This document shows positions 55,370-63,707 of a stretch of 64,000 nt of DNA, piece by piece. The notes below the pieces were generated by a model. The model had not been told where the DNA came from, searched no databases, and was given only the letters and a program-made list of their open reading frames with translations. Positions within the stretch are counted from its first letter, which is position 1. Every line of letters begins with the position of its first letter. The DNA comes from Rhodohalobacter sulfatireducens (GTDB taxonomy: Bacteria > Bacteroidota > Rhodothermia > Balneolales > Balneolaceae): NCBI RefSeq assembly GCF_022012475.1, contig NZ_JAKLWS010000003.1, positions 186,001 to 250,000 of the forward strand, read 5' to 3'. The position numbers were made by a program, and so were the translations under genes.

Positions 55370-55620
55370 AGAAATATGTTAGTAGAGTCGTTTCATTACT
55401 GAAATGCAAGAGAAATCTTGCGCCAGTATGCATTCCAACTCTGGAATAGCGCTGCGTATCAGTGTGATTAACGATGTAGCCATAGTGATTAATTTCATTA
55501 TGTATAAAGTTACATAAATAATTCCTATAAAGAGGGGCGGTACTCTGCGAGAGTATCGTGTTAGCATGTATGAATCAATGCCTAGGCATTAAAAGCGAGC
55601 CCCGATACTACTTGTTGTTT
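55370..55620 (+). ncRNA. Structured non-coding RNA candidate upstream of the reverse transcriptase
   Basis: Several stable stems fit in the space before the RT gene. One is a 6-bp hairpin with a GAAA tetraloop (55406-55421). A compound stem GTATGC/GCGTAT (55426-55431 with 55454-55459) encloses ATTCCA/TGGAAT (55432-55447). An 8-bp hairpin lies at 55539-55557. A 5-bp hairpin with loop CTAG lies at 55577-55590. A GGGGC/GCCCC pair (55534-55538 with 55599-55603) closes the last two. GTGATTAA occurs twice (55464, 55485). No plus-strand gene fits. Position and structure match the template RNAs of DRT2/DRT9-type systems. The ends are approximate. Confidence 0.6.
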
Positions 55621-55625
55621 TTATT

Positions 55626-57161
55626 ATGGAAAATAAGCCCTACAGAAGTGATAAAGATTGGTTTAAACCAAAGTTTTACCAGCATATTGGCTTACCCTTA
55701 ACACAGAAAGATAGAGATTGGGTAGAAAAATATGTACAAAATCCTAAAAATATAGCAGCTCACTCTTTTCTACCATTCATATACAGAAAGATTGAGAAGA
55801 AAAAGTTTAGAAGAGATATACATTCGGATGGAACTCGATCATATAAGAGAGTGAAGAGTTCGAAAACGAGGCATATATATTATGCGAGTCACCTAGACTC
55901 TCAAATATACAGTTACTATTCGGAGCTTTTAAGAAAACCTTATGAATCTAAACTGCAAGAATTAGGAATTGGTGACTGTGTTACTGCTTACAGAAGGATA
56001 CCGGTCAAAGAAGAGAAAAGAAATAAATGTAATATAGATTTTGCACGAGAAGCATTTGAGTTCATTAGAGAATGGGATGAAAGTGAAGTAGATGTAATTA
56101 CTCTAGACATTAAAAGTTTTTTTGACTCTTTAGATCATAGCATCTTAAAAAAAAGGTGGTATAATCTGATTGGTTCTAAAAAGAACCTAAGAGCGGATCA
56201 CTATAATATTTTTAAAAATCTTACAAGATACTCATTTATTAACGAGAATCAGCTTTTTAAAGAATTCTGTGATGATATCATTGTACGAATGGCTGATGGT
56301 TCACTGAAAAGGAAGAGAATAAATAGGTCAAGATATTTAAACGAAAAGAATGCCATTGCTTACTGTTATAAGAAAGAATTTCAAGACAGGGTTAAAAATA
56401 AAGGATTGATTAACGAATCAACTCTAGAACAGGGCTCAAAGACAGGAAGAAAAATTCCTGGAAAGATCCGAACAAAAGGTATTCCACAAGGAACACCCTT
56501 AAGTGCAATGTTGGCGAATATATATATGATAAATTTCGACCATTCTATGTATCAGGAGGTAAAAAAAATGGGAGGTGTCTATCGAAGATATTCGGATGAT
56601 ATGATAATCATTTGTAGCCCTGTAGATTCTAAGAAACTTGAAGAAGGTGCGATTGAACTTATAGAACGATCTAAGCTGAAAATACAACCTAAAAAAACTA
56701 GAAAGTTTAGGTTCAAAAAAAGTGAAACTGGTTTTAATTGTTCTGAATGGATGCCAGAGTCAAAGATTTGGTATCCCAATACAAATTTGGAATATTTAGG
56801 TTTTGAATTTGATGGCAAAAGAGCTTTAATCAAATCATCAAGTATTTCTAAGTTTTACAGAAATATGAAAAGATCTGTTCGAAGAAGTGCATTTTTTGCA
56901 AAGTATGGGAAAAGCAAAGACGACAATATTTATAAAAGAAGATTATTTAAAAGGTATTCCCATTTAGGAGCGGGTCGAAGAAAAATTTATAAGAGGGATA
57001 AAAATGATAATACTAAATGGTTTATCAGCTATAAATATGACTGGGGTAATTTTATAACTTATGTTCGTCTTGCTGAAAATGCTTTCAATAGTTCTGATAT
57101 CAGAGGACAATTAAAGAATCATTGGAAGAAGTTAAATAATGAGATTGATAAGCATGAGTGA
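55626..57161 (+). CDS. Defence-type reverse transcriptase (DRT2/DRT9-like candidate)
   Basis: A 511-residue reverse transcriptase of the unknown-group/defence type. Motif A is VITLDIKSFFDSLDH with catalytic D161. A long basic insertion (about 185-280) precedes the motif B-like block IPQGTPLSAMLANIYM (about 286-301). The active site is YSDD at 322-325. A thumb-like basic C-terminus (about 390-511) is rich in R/K/Y (RRSAFFAKYGKS, HLGAGRRKIYKR). The N-terminal WFKPKFYQHIGLPLTQKDRDWVEKYV and RHIYYASHLDSQIYSYY are typical of single-gene DRT RTs. It has no maturase, integrase or HNH domain, so it is not a group II intron protein. It follows the structured RNA by a few bases and converges with hsdR, 12 bp apart. 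The exact DRT class is not certain. Confidence 0.82.
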   Translation: MENKPYRSDKDWFKPKFYQHIGLPLTQKDRDWVEKYVQNPKNIAAHSFLPFIYRKIEKKKFRRDIHSDGTRSYKRVKSSKTRHIYYASHLDSQIYSYYSELLRKPYESKLQELGIGDCVTAYRRIPVKEEKRNKCNIDFAREAFEFIREWDESEVDVITLDIKSFFDSLDHSILKKRWYNLIGSKKNLRADHYNIFKNLTRYSFINENQLFKEFCDDIIVRMADGSLKRKRINRSRYLNEKNAIAYCYKKEFQDRVKNKGLINESTLEQGSKTGRKIPGKIRTKGIPQGTPLSAMLANIYMINFDHSMYQEVKKMGGVYRRYSDDMIIICSPVDSKKLEEGAIELIERSKLKIQPKKTRKFRFKKSETGFNCSEWMPESKIWYPNTNLEYLGFEFDGKRALIKSSSISKFYRNMKRSVRRSAFFAKYGKSKDDNIYKRRLFKRYSHLGAGRRKIYKRDKNDNTKWFISYKYDWGNFITYVRLAENAFNSSDIRGQLKNHWKKLNNEIDKHE

Positions 57162-57173
57162 AGGTAACTAATC

Positions 57174-60041
57174 CTAAGCCACCATCTCATCAACAAACAC
57201 ATTCACAAACTCATCCATCTTACTGATGATGCGTTGCGAAATTCTATGTGCTTCTAAAACACTGGGTCGTTCTTCCAAGCATTCTCGAATTTCCTTGTTC
57301 AATGGTTTTTTACCTGTAAATACATAAGTATTTACTAAGTTCTTGAATTGCTTCTTGTCAAGGTTTTCCTCTTCACAGATTTTGTTGAGGGCCAGCACTT
57401 TTTGTTCCTGCCAGTATTTATCGAATTCATCCTGAATGGCATCCACATCATCGATATTTGGTAACTGCTCTTCAATGAATTTCTCAATGAGTTCTCGCTT
57501 GCTGCGCAGTTCTACATCTCCGGCAATGATATCGAGGATGGCTTTCTTCTGTTTGTCTTTATCTGAGCCTTCTGCATGCTTCATCTTGGCGATGAGCTTG
57601 AGGATGTAGGCTACATTGATTTCATCCCGGTGGATTAGCTCCAGTTCAAAATCCACGTCTTCCAAGATGGATACTTTTTCTTTTTGGTGATCATGCTTAA
57701 CCATTTCATGCAGATCGAGGTATTTGCTCTTGTAATCTTCGAACTGTTGCTCTTCCATGGATAGATCATCCCATTCAAAGTCCGCAAAGGTTTTAAGAAC
57801 ATTGAAAATCCGCATGAGATCACGGAAAGCTTTGATAAAGGCAAGCTGATCATCTTCTGAAACCAGGTTGTCTACACTTTTAACGGTTGGAACGATTTGA
57901 AGCAACTCGATAAACGAACTGTTGAACCGTTCTACGATCTCGTCATATTCTGGGACAAAGATCTCTTCTTTCGCATCTTTATTGGAGAATAATGTCAGGG
58001 CTTCATCGGTTCTTTCTTTTAGATTTCTGAAACAGAGAATGTTACCCTGAGACTTTTGCTCATTGATGACTCGGTTGGTTCTTGAATAGGCCTGAATGAG
58101 CCCGTGGTATCTTAGATTCTTATCTACATAAAGTGTATTGACCTTTTTTGCATCAAAGCCGGTGAGAAACATATTTACTACCAATAGGATATCAATTCGA
58201 TCTTTGTCCTGAAAGCTTTCTTTTTCCCGTTCTTTAATACGCTTGCTGATGTCCTTGTAATAATTTTCATAGGACTTTGTATCGCAGGTGGAAAAATTCG
58301 TGCCAAACATTTCATTATAGTCAGCTATGTATTCATCCAGTTTTTCGCGGGTGTGGGAGGTTTGATATTTCCCTTTCGGTTCAGCAGCTAAATTGAAATC
58401 TGGAAGTTCGCCGGTGGCGTCAGAATCATCTTCATTCGTTTCATAGGAAAAGATCGTAGCGATTCGAAGATCGTGGTCGCCCGCTTCTTTCTTTTCTTTG
58501 AATAGATCATAGTAAGTAATAAGCTCATCAACCCAGTTTACTGCAAAAATTGCCGTGTATGCTTTGCTATGCGTTTTTCGGTCATGCTGAGCAATGATAA
58601 AGTCCGCAATATTACTGAGCCTTACCTGATCGCTCATAGCTTCCGCGCGATCAATATCTTCTACATTGATATCGCCACCCACAGTTGGCTTTCGCTTTAT
58701 CGTACTGTAATACTCCAGGGCGAATTTCAAAACGTTCTTATCCCGGATGGCATCGGTGATCACATATTTGTGCAGACATTCATCGAACAGGTCTTTGGTC
58801 GTACGTTTGCCCAATTCATTTTTGATGGCGTTATCTGCAAAGATGGGCGTTCCGGTGAAGCCAAATAACTGACAGTCATTAAAGAAATTGATAATTCTCT
58901 GGTGGGTATCGCCAAACTGACTGCGGTGACATTCGTCAAAGATGAATACGATCTTTTTATCCCGCAGGTATTCGATCTGTTTATGATATCGCTTTCGTTT
59001 GATGGCAAAGTTCAGCTTCTGAATAGTGGTTACGATCAGTTTATTATTCACATCCTTGAGCTGATCGACCAAGCCTTTGGTATTCTCAGTCATGTCGATG
59101 CTGCCTTTTTTGAAGGCATTGAACTCGTTGGCCGTTTGATAATCCAGGTCTTTGCGGTCGACTACAAATACCACTTTGTGTATCTTCGGCTGGTTCATGA
59201 TCACCTGACTTGCTTTAAAGGAGGTCAGCGTTTTTCCTGAACCGGTGGTGTGCCAGATGTAGCCGTTCTTCTCGGAGTTTTTCACCTGATCGATAATGGC
59301 TTCCACCGCATAATACTGATAGGGGCGAAGGACCATCAAGATCTTGAAGGTCTCATTCATTACCATGTATTTGGCGATCATCTTGCCGAGGTGATTTTTA
59401 TTCAGAAATGCATCGGTAAATTTCTCGAGCTTGGTGATGTTGTTGTTCTTCTCATCGGCCCAGAAAAAGGTTTGTTTGAACGACTGCTTCCGGTTATTGG
59501 CGTAATACTTGGTATTTACACCGTTGCTGATCACAAAGATCTGTACATACTGGAATAGGGCAGAATCGCTCCAAAAGGAGTGCCGTTGGTAGCGGTTGAT
59601 TTGGTTAAAGGCTTCTTTGAGTTCCAGGCCCCGACGTTTGAGTTCGATTTGAACAAGGGGAAGACCGTTTACCAGCAGCGTCACATCGTACCGAGTTTTA
59701 TAGGTGCCCTCTGCGGTGACCTGATGCGTTACCTGAAAGTGATTTTGTGTCCAGTCCTCGCTGTTGAAAAAGCGAACATAAAGTGTTTGTTCATCTTCTC
59801 GCTTTAAAGCAAAGCGATCTCGCAGTGTTTTGGCCTTTTCAAACACATTGCCTTTGGACAAGTGATTCAGGATCTGATTGAATTCCTGATCTGAGTAAGT
59901 GTGGCCGTTGAAGTTCTCTAATTGCTGTTTCAGATTGGCAAACAGTTCTTCCGAATCATTGATCTTTACATACTCATAGCCCAGATTGATTAATTGCTTA
60001 ACCAGCTCTTGCTCGAGGATATGTTCGGATTGTCTACTCAT
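57174..60041 (-). CDS. hsdR: Type I restriction enzyme R subunit
   Basis: Restriction and translocase subunit of a type I system, 955 residues. The nuclease domain has D119 (RYDVTLLV) and E133-x-K135 (VQIELKRRG). The SF2 motor has Walker A WHTTGSGKTLTSFKAS (about 262-277), DECH box FIFDECHRSQFG (about 365-376) and motif III GFTGTPIF. Late motif VI lies in QAYSRTNRVINEQKSQGNI. The C-terminus is the helical HsdM/S-binding region. The HsdR start overlaps the AbiC-like stop by 8 bases, so these genes are coupled. Confidence 0.95.
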   Translation of the reverse strand: MSRQSEHILEQELVKQLINLGYEYVKINDSEELFANLKQQLENFNGHTYSDQEFNQILNHLSKGNVFEKAKTLRDRFALKREDEQTLYVRFFNSEDWTQNHFQVTHQVTAEGTYKTRYDVTLLVNGLPLVQIELKRRGLELKEAFNQINRYQRHSFWSDSALFQYVQIFVISNGVNTKYYANNRKQSFKQTFFWADEKNNNITKLEKFTDAFLNKNHLGKMIAKYMVMNETFKILMVLRPYQYYAVEAIIDQVKNSEKNGYIWHTTGSGKTLTSFKASQVIMNQPKIHKVVFVVDRKDLDYQTANEFNAFKKGSIDMTENTKGLVDQLKDVNNKLIVTTIQKLNFAIKRKRYHKQIEYLRDKKIVFIFDECHRSQFGDTHQRIINFFNDCQLFGFTGTPIFADNAIKNELGKRTTKDLFDECLHKYVITDAIRDKNVLKFALEYYSTIKRKPTVGGDINVEDIDRAEAMSDQVRLSNIADFIIAQHDRKTHSKAYTAIFAVNWVDELITYYDLFKEKKEAGDHDLRIATIFSYETNEDDSDATGELPDFNLAAEPKGKYQTSHTREKLDEYIADYNEMFGTNFSTCDTKSYENYYKDISKRIKEREKESFQDKDRIDILLVVNMFLTGFDAKKVNTLYVDKNLRYHGLIQAYSRTNRVINEQKSQGNILCFRNLKERTDEALTLFSNKDAKEEIFVPEYDEIVERFNSSFIELLQIVPTVKSVDNLVSEDDQLAFIKAFRDLMRIFNVLKTFADFEWDDLSMEEQQFEDYKSKYLDLHEMVKHDHQKEKVSILEDVDFELELIHRDEINVAYILKLIAKMKHAEGSDKDKQKKAILDIIAGDVELRSKRELIEKFIEEQLPNIDDVDAIQDEFDKYWQEQKVLALNKICEEENLDKKQFKNLVNTYVFTGKKPLNKEIRECLEERPSVLEAHRISQRIISKMDEFVNVFVDEMVA

Positions 60042-60675
60042 CTTCTATGCCTTGTTCATCTTTATAATCCCTGAGTTGCTCTTCGTAAGCAACTCTATCC
60101 TGATAAAACAATGCCTCGCTATAGCTTAAGCTAAAATCAAGATAGGCTTCATCAAGGTAATCGTTGAAATCAAAATTTTCCTCATATTTGATGTCCTCTT
60201 TATGTGATAGATCAATCTTAAAAAAGTGTTCTAAGAGATAATGGGCAATAGAGTCTGTTACTCCCATGATCATTTTGGCACTTTGTTTTGTACTAACAAA
60301 TTCCTTTGGCGATGATTTACCGTGAGAGATATCTCCTCTGTCATTTCTTATTTCTCCCATTCTTTTGACAAGATTATAACCTTGTCTGCTAAAAGGTTCT
60401 TCTATTGGATTTTCAGTTGTACTCAATCTCCAGCAGGCATTCTTAAATAATTCTTGTACATCAAAACTGTTAATCTCTTTTTTTGTGATAGAATCATCTA
60501 GCCTAACTAATATCGTTTTACAGATTCCTTCGATTAATGATTTTGAGCATTCAATGGATATGTCAGGGTTGCTGCTTACATTCTCCTCAATTTTTTCAAT
60601 GATGTTTTTGTAGTACCCAAATTCATTATGAATATTTTCATGCTTATCGATGATATTTCGGGTTAGAGTCATCAT
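60034..60675 (-). CDS. AbiC-type HEPN protein inside the type I R-M operon
   Basis: A 213-residue helical protein. EIRNDRGDISHGK gives R110-N111 and H118, a HEPN-type RN...HG motif, in the abortive-infection C-terminal (AbiC/AbiJ C-term) family. The preceding CSKSLIEGICKTIL is also typical. HEPN proteins are RNases or RNA-binding effectors that act when restriction fails. It sits between hsdS (1-bp gap) and hsdR (8-bp overlap) in the same strand direction, so it is a true operon member rather than a bystander. Confidence 0.8.
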   Translation of the reverse strand: MMTLTRNIIDKHENIHNEFGYYKNIIEKIEENVSSNPDISIECSKSLIEGICKTILVRLDDSITKKEINSFDVQELFKNACWRLSTTENPIEEPFSRQGYNLVKRMGEIRNDRGDISHGKSSPKEFVSTKQSAKMIMGVTDSIAHYLLEHFFKIDLSHKEDIKYEENFDFNDYLDEAYLDFSLSYSEALFYQDRVAYEEQLRDYKDEQGIEDE

Positions 60676-60676
60676 A

Positions 60677-61897
60677 TCAGACGAACATTTTCTGGAGTAA
60701 TCCTTTTTTGAATTTTTCAGCTAACTCCAGCTTTTGATTTACTGTTTTTATCTTTTTTGAAACCGTGTTAATAAAATCAGTAATCATTTCTCGTTCTTTT
60801 TCAGATGGAACTGGAATAGGTAGTTTTTGGAAATCACCGACAGTAATATTCATTCTGTCATGCCGAGCTCCAAAATTGGCCACACTGTGCATGTATCGAT
60901 GCCATAATGTGGTTTCAAAGAAGTATTCAAAAAAATCGAGATGGTTTTCATTTATCCTAAATACAGAGTAGAGTGGTGACATTACACCCGTTTTGAGCTT
61001 ATTTCTTTTAATGGGCCCAACCGGCGCCTCACTGGAGATTCTAGGGTTATATACGAAGTCATCCTTTTTAACAATGTAATATCCACCGAGATTACTCTTG
61101 TTTGCGATACTTTTATCGAAGTATTCTGTTTGACTGACTACTCCCTGAACAGCAGAATTCGTTAATACAAAATCATACTCTTCATCTTCATTCTTATCTG
61201 TAATCCGATCTGAAATTTCACCTAATTCTTTGTATTTCCATTCAGGAAAATTCTTTCTTTTCTCATCTTTGAACCGGATTTCCTGAGAAAAGAGTTTTTG
61301 CATTACCCCTTTTTTGTATTCTTCTAGAAGCTCCTTCTTTCTCCTAAAATGCTGAATTTTCAGATCTACGGAGGAAAGGAAATCGGCTATTTTTTGCTGT
61401 TCATTTCTTGAAGGTAAATTCAAGTTCAACAACTTTAGTTGTGTTGAATACAGGTGTATAACAGATGAGCCTTGAGCAAATCTTGCTATATCTTTGCTCT
61501 TCTTTCCATTAAGATAATATGCTAAATATGTTGAATCTTGATCACTTTTGATGATGTTAATATCGCCACCTAATGCTATCCCAGACCTTCTAACACAGGA
61601 AGCTGTAGCAATATCAATTGCAGTTTCACCTGATGAAGGAATGATTAGGTCATTTGCTTCACTTAATTCTAGATCTTTTTCATTTAAATTCGTTTTAGAA
61701 ACTGTGTGATCTATTAATTCACTGTATGTGGTATATAATTCACCATAACGAATACAATCAGTTTTTCCATCCTCAATAACTTCATCTTTAGAAATCCCTT
61801 TACCCTTACTGAATTTTCCAATTTCACTTAATAAGAAAATACTGTAATCATTACTAAATTCTGGGAATCTCAATTTTGGCTCTGACTTTTTCTTCAT
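60677..61897 (-). CDS. hsdS: Type I restriction-modification specificity subunit
   Basis: DNA sequence-recognition subunit, 406 residues from the ATG at 61897 (MKKKSEPKLRFPEF); an upstream in-frame ATG at 61915 would overlap hsdM and add six residues. Two target-recognition domains (about 10-170 and 215-375) are each followed by a conserved helix (LPSRNEQQKIADFLSSVDLKI and PVPSEKEREMITDFINTV). The C-terminal helix has KLELAEKFKKGLLQKMF, the repeat partner of ELLEEYKKGVMQKLF. It is more AT-rich than hsdM and hsdR, as is common for a recombining specificity gene. Confidence 0.94.
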   Translation of the reverse strand: MKKKSEPKLRFPEFSNDYSIFLLSEIGKFSKGKGISKDEVIEDGKTDCIRYGELYTTYSELIDHTVSKTNLNEKDLELSEANDLIIPSSGETAIDIATASCVRRSGIALGGDINIIKSDQDSTYLAYYLNGKKSKDIARFAQGSSVIHLYSTQLKLLNLNLPSRNEQQKIADFLSSVDLKIQHFRRKKELLEEYKKGVMQKLFSQEIRFKDEKRKNFPEWKYKELGEISDRITDKNEDEEYDFVLTNSAVQGVVSQTEYFDKSIANKSNLGGYYIVKKDDFVYNPRISSEAPVGPIKRNKLKTGVMSPLYSVFRINENHLDFFEYFFETTLWHRYMHSVANFGARHDRMNITVGDFQKLPIPVPSEKEREMITDFINTVSKKIKTVNQKLELAEKFKKGLLQKMFV

Positions 61898-61898
61898 C

Positions 61899-63491
61899 TT
61901 AAAAAGGAGCCTCAATCCCTAATTCTTTGCAGTAGTTGGCAATGGCTTCATCCGTTTTCTGGATATTATTATCCAAAGCTTTCAGTTCTTGGGCAACAGC
62001 TTGCAGGTCCACCACTTCTTCTTCCTCAAAGGTATCCACATAGCGGGGAATGTTGAGGTTATAATCGTTTTCGGCAATTTCATCCCGGTTGGTGATATAG
62101 CTGTATTTTTCTTCCAGCTCTCCGGTGTATTCAGAGTCCCAATTGCCACTCACATACTCTTTGTAGGTCTCAATAATCTTAGAAATGTCTTCCGGTCGGA
62201 GCTTATGCTGCGTGGATACTTTCTCATAATGCTCACTCGCATCAATAAAAAGCACATGCTCAGAGTGTGTACGCTGTTTTCTAAGCACCAGAACACAAGT
62301 GGGAATTGAGGTGCCAAAAAAGATATTGGCCGGCAAGCCAATCACCGCATCCAGGTAATTCAGCTCCTTAATAATATGCTCACGAATGGTTCCCTCACCG
62401 CCACTTCTAAACAACACGCCATGAGGTAGCACACAGGCCATGGTTCCGTTATCATCCAACTGGTGAATCATGTGCTGAACGAAAGCAAAATCGGCCCGGC
62501 TCTTAGGAGCCAGTTTTCCATACGCAGAAAATCGGTCGTCATTCATCTTCAGCGGGTCGGAACTCCACTTGGCCGAGAACGGGGGATTGGCCACCACGGC
62601 TTCAAATTTCTTATCAATATGCTGAGGCCGTTCCAGTGTATCCTCATTCTTAATATCAAACCGGCTGTAATGCACATCGTGCATAATCATGTTCATCCGG
62701 CAGAGGTTATAGGTGGTCGGGTTGCTTTCCTGCCCAAAATACTCCCCAACTTCATCTACTTCCCGTGCCACACGGAGCAGCAAAGATCCCGATCCACAAG
62801 TGGGATCGTACACGTTTTTAAGTCGCTCCTTACCTACCGTAACCAGCTTGGCCAACACCGAGCTCACTTCCTGAGGCGTATAAAACTCACCGGCCTTTTT
62901 CCCGGCACCACTGGCAAACTGCCCGATCAGGTATTCGTAGGCATCACCTAACACATCGTTTTCAGGATTGTCGAGCTCAAAATCCACCTCATCCAGTTTC
63001 TCCATCACCTTCACGATAATTTCGTTACGGTCCTCCGGAGTTTTACCCAGCTTGCTGCTGTCCAAATCCAGATCTTCAAAAAGGTTTTCAAAATCTTCCT
63101 CACTGTCAGTACCCATCGTGCTTTGCTCAATATCAATCAGCACCTTTTGGAGATCATCCAGAATGAATTTGGCCTTACCGTTGCCATTGCCCCGCATCAC
63201 CATGGTACTAAATAGCTCACCCGGTTCCAGGAAATAACCCAAATCATCAATGGCATTTTCCTTTACCGCTTCCAGATACTGTTGTCCCGGTTTGGTATTC
63301 AGGTTAATCGAGTGGTAGGTCATGTTATCCGGTGCCAGAATCTTGTTGGCGTACCGAAGCATCTTTTCACTCAAATACTTGTAAAAAATAAACCCAAGAA
63401 TATAGTCCCTGAATTCATCTGCCCCCATTTTGCCCCGAAGGTTATTAGCTATATCCCAAAGCTTCTGATTGAGCTTTTGTTTTTCTGTCAT
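61899..63491 (-). CDS. hsdM: Type I restriction-modification methyltransferase subunit
   Basis: N6-adenine methyltransferase of 530 residues. The N-terminal helical domain opens LWDIANNLRGKMGADEFRDYILGFIFYKYLSEK, the family standard. SAM motif I is YDPTCGSGSLLLRVA (about 224-238), and motif IV is VVANPPFSAKW (about 298-308). With HsdS it modifies host DNA; with HsdR it restricts. It is the first gene of the operon and is divergent from the TIR gene, with a 216-bp promoter gap. Confidence 0.96.
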   Translation of the reverse strand: MTEKQKLNQKLWDIANNLRGKMGADEFRDYILGFIFYKYLSEKMLRYANKILAPDNMTYHSINLNTKPGQQYLEAVKENAIDDLGYFLEPGELFSTMVMRGNGNGKAKFILDDLQKVLIDIEQSTMGTDSEEDFENLFEDLDLDSSKLGKTPEDRNEIIVKVMEKLDEVDFELDNPENDVLGDAYEYLIGQFASGAGKKAGEFYTPQEVSSVLAKLVTVGKERLKNVYDPTCGSGSLLLRVAREVDEVGEYFGQESNPTTYNLCRMNMIMHDVHYSRFDIKNEDTLERPQHIDKKFEAVVANPPFSAKWSSDPLKMNDDRFSAYGKLAPKSRADFAFVQHMIHQLDDNGTMACVLPHGVLFRSGGEGTIREHIIKELNYLDAVIGLPANIFFGTSIPTCVLVLRKQRTHSEHVLFIDASEHYEKVSTQHKLRPEDISKIIETYKEYVSGNWDSEYTGELEEKYSYITNRDEIAENDYNLNIPRYVDTFEEEEVVDLQAVAQELKALDNNIQKTDEAIANYCKELGIEAPF

Positions 63492-63707
63492 GTGTACCCA
63501 ATGAATGATTTGTTAGAGTAGCTTCAATTCTTGATAAACAATATAAAAATGATTGGTGGGATTCAAAGGGTCAACGGAATAAGCAAAAGATGAAAATTTT
63601 CTTTTTTTAGAAACTTTTATTAGCTACTGATGGATTAAACAAAATTCTCACATCTTTTAGAGAAAAACTTCACCAATATATGTGGGTACAATTAAAACTA
63701 CTTTATC

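Noticed and set aside
55626-57161. Group II intron maturase, retron or diversity-generating retroelement as identity of the RT
   Set aside because: No maturase or HNH domain, no domain V-like hairpin downstream, no template/variable repeat pair, and the N-terminal segment fits DRT-type RTs better. A retron is not fully excluded but no msr/msd inverted-repeat pair is evident.
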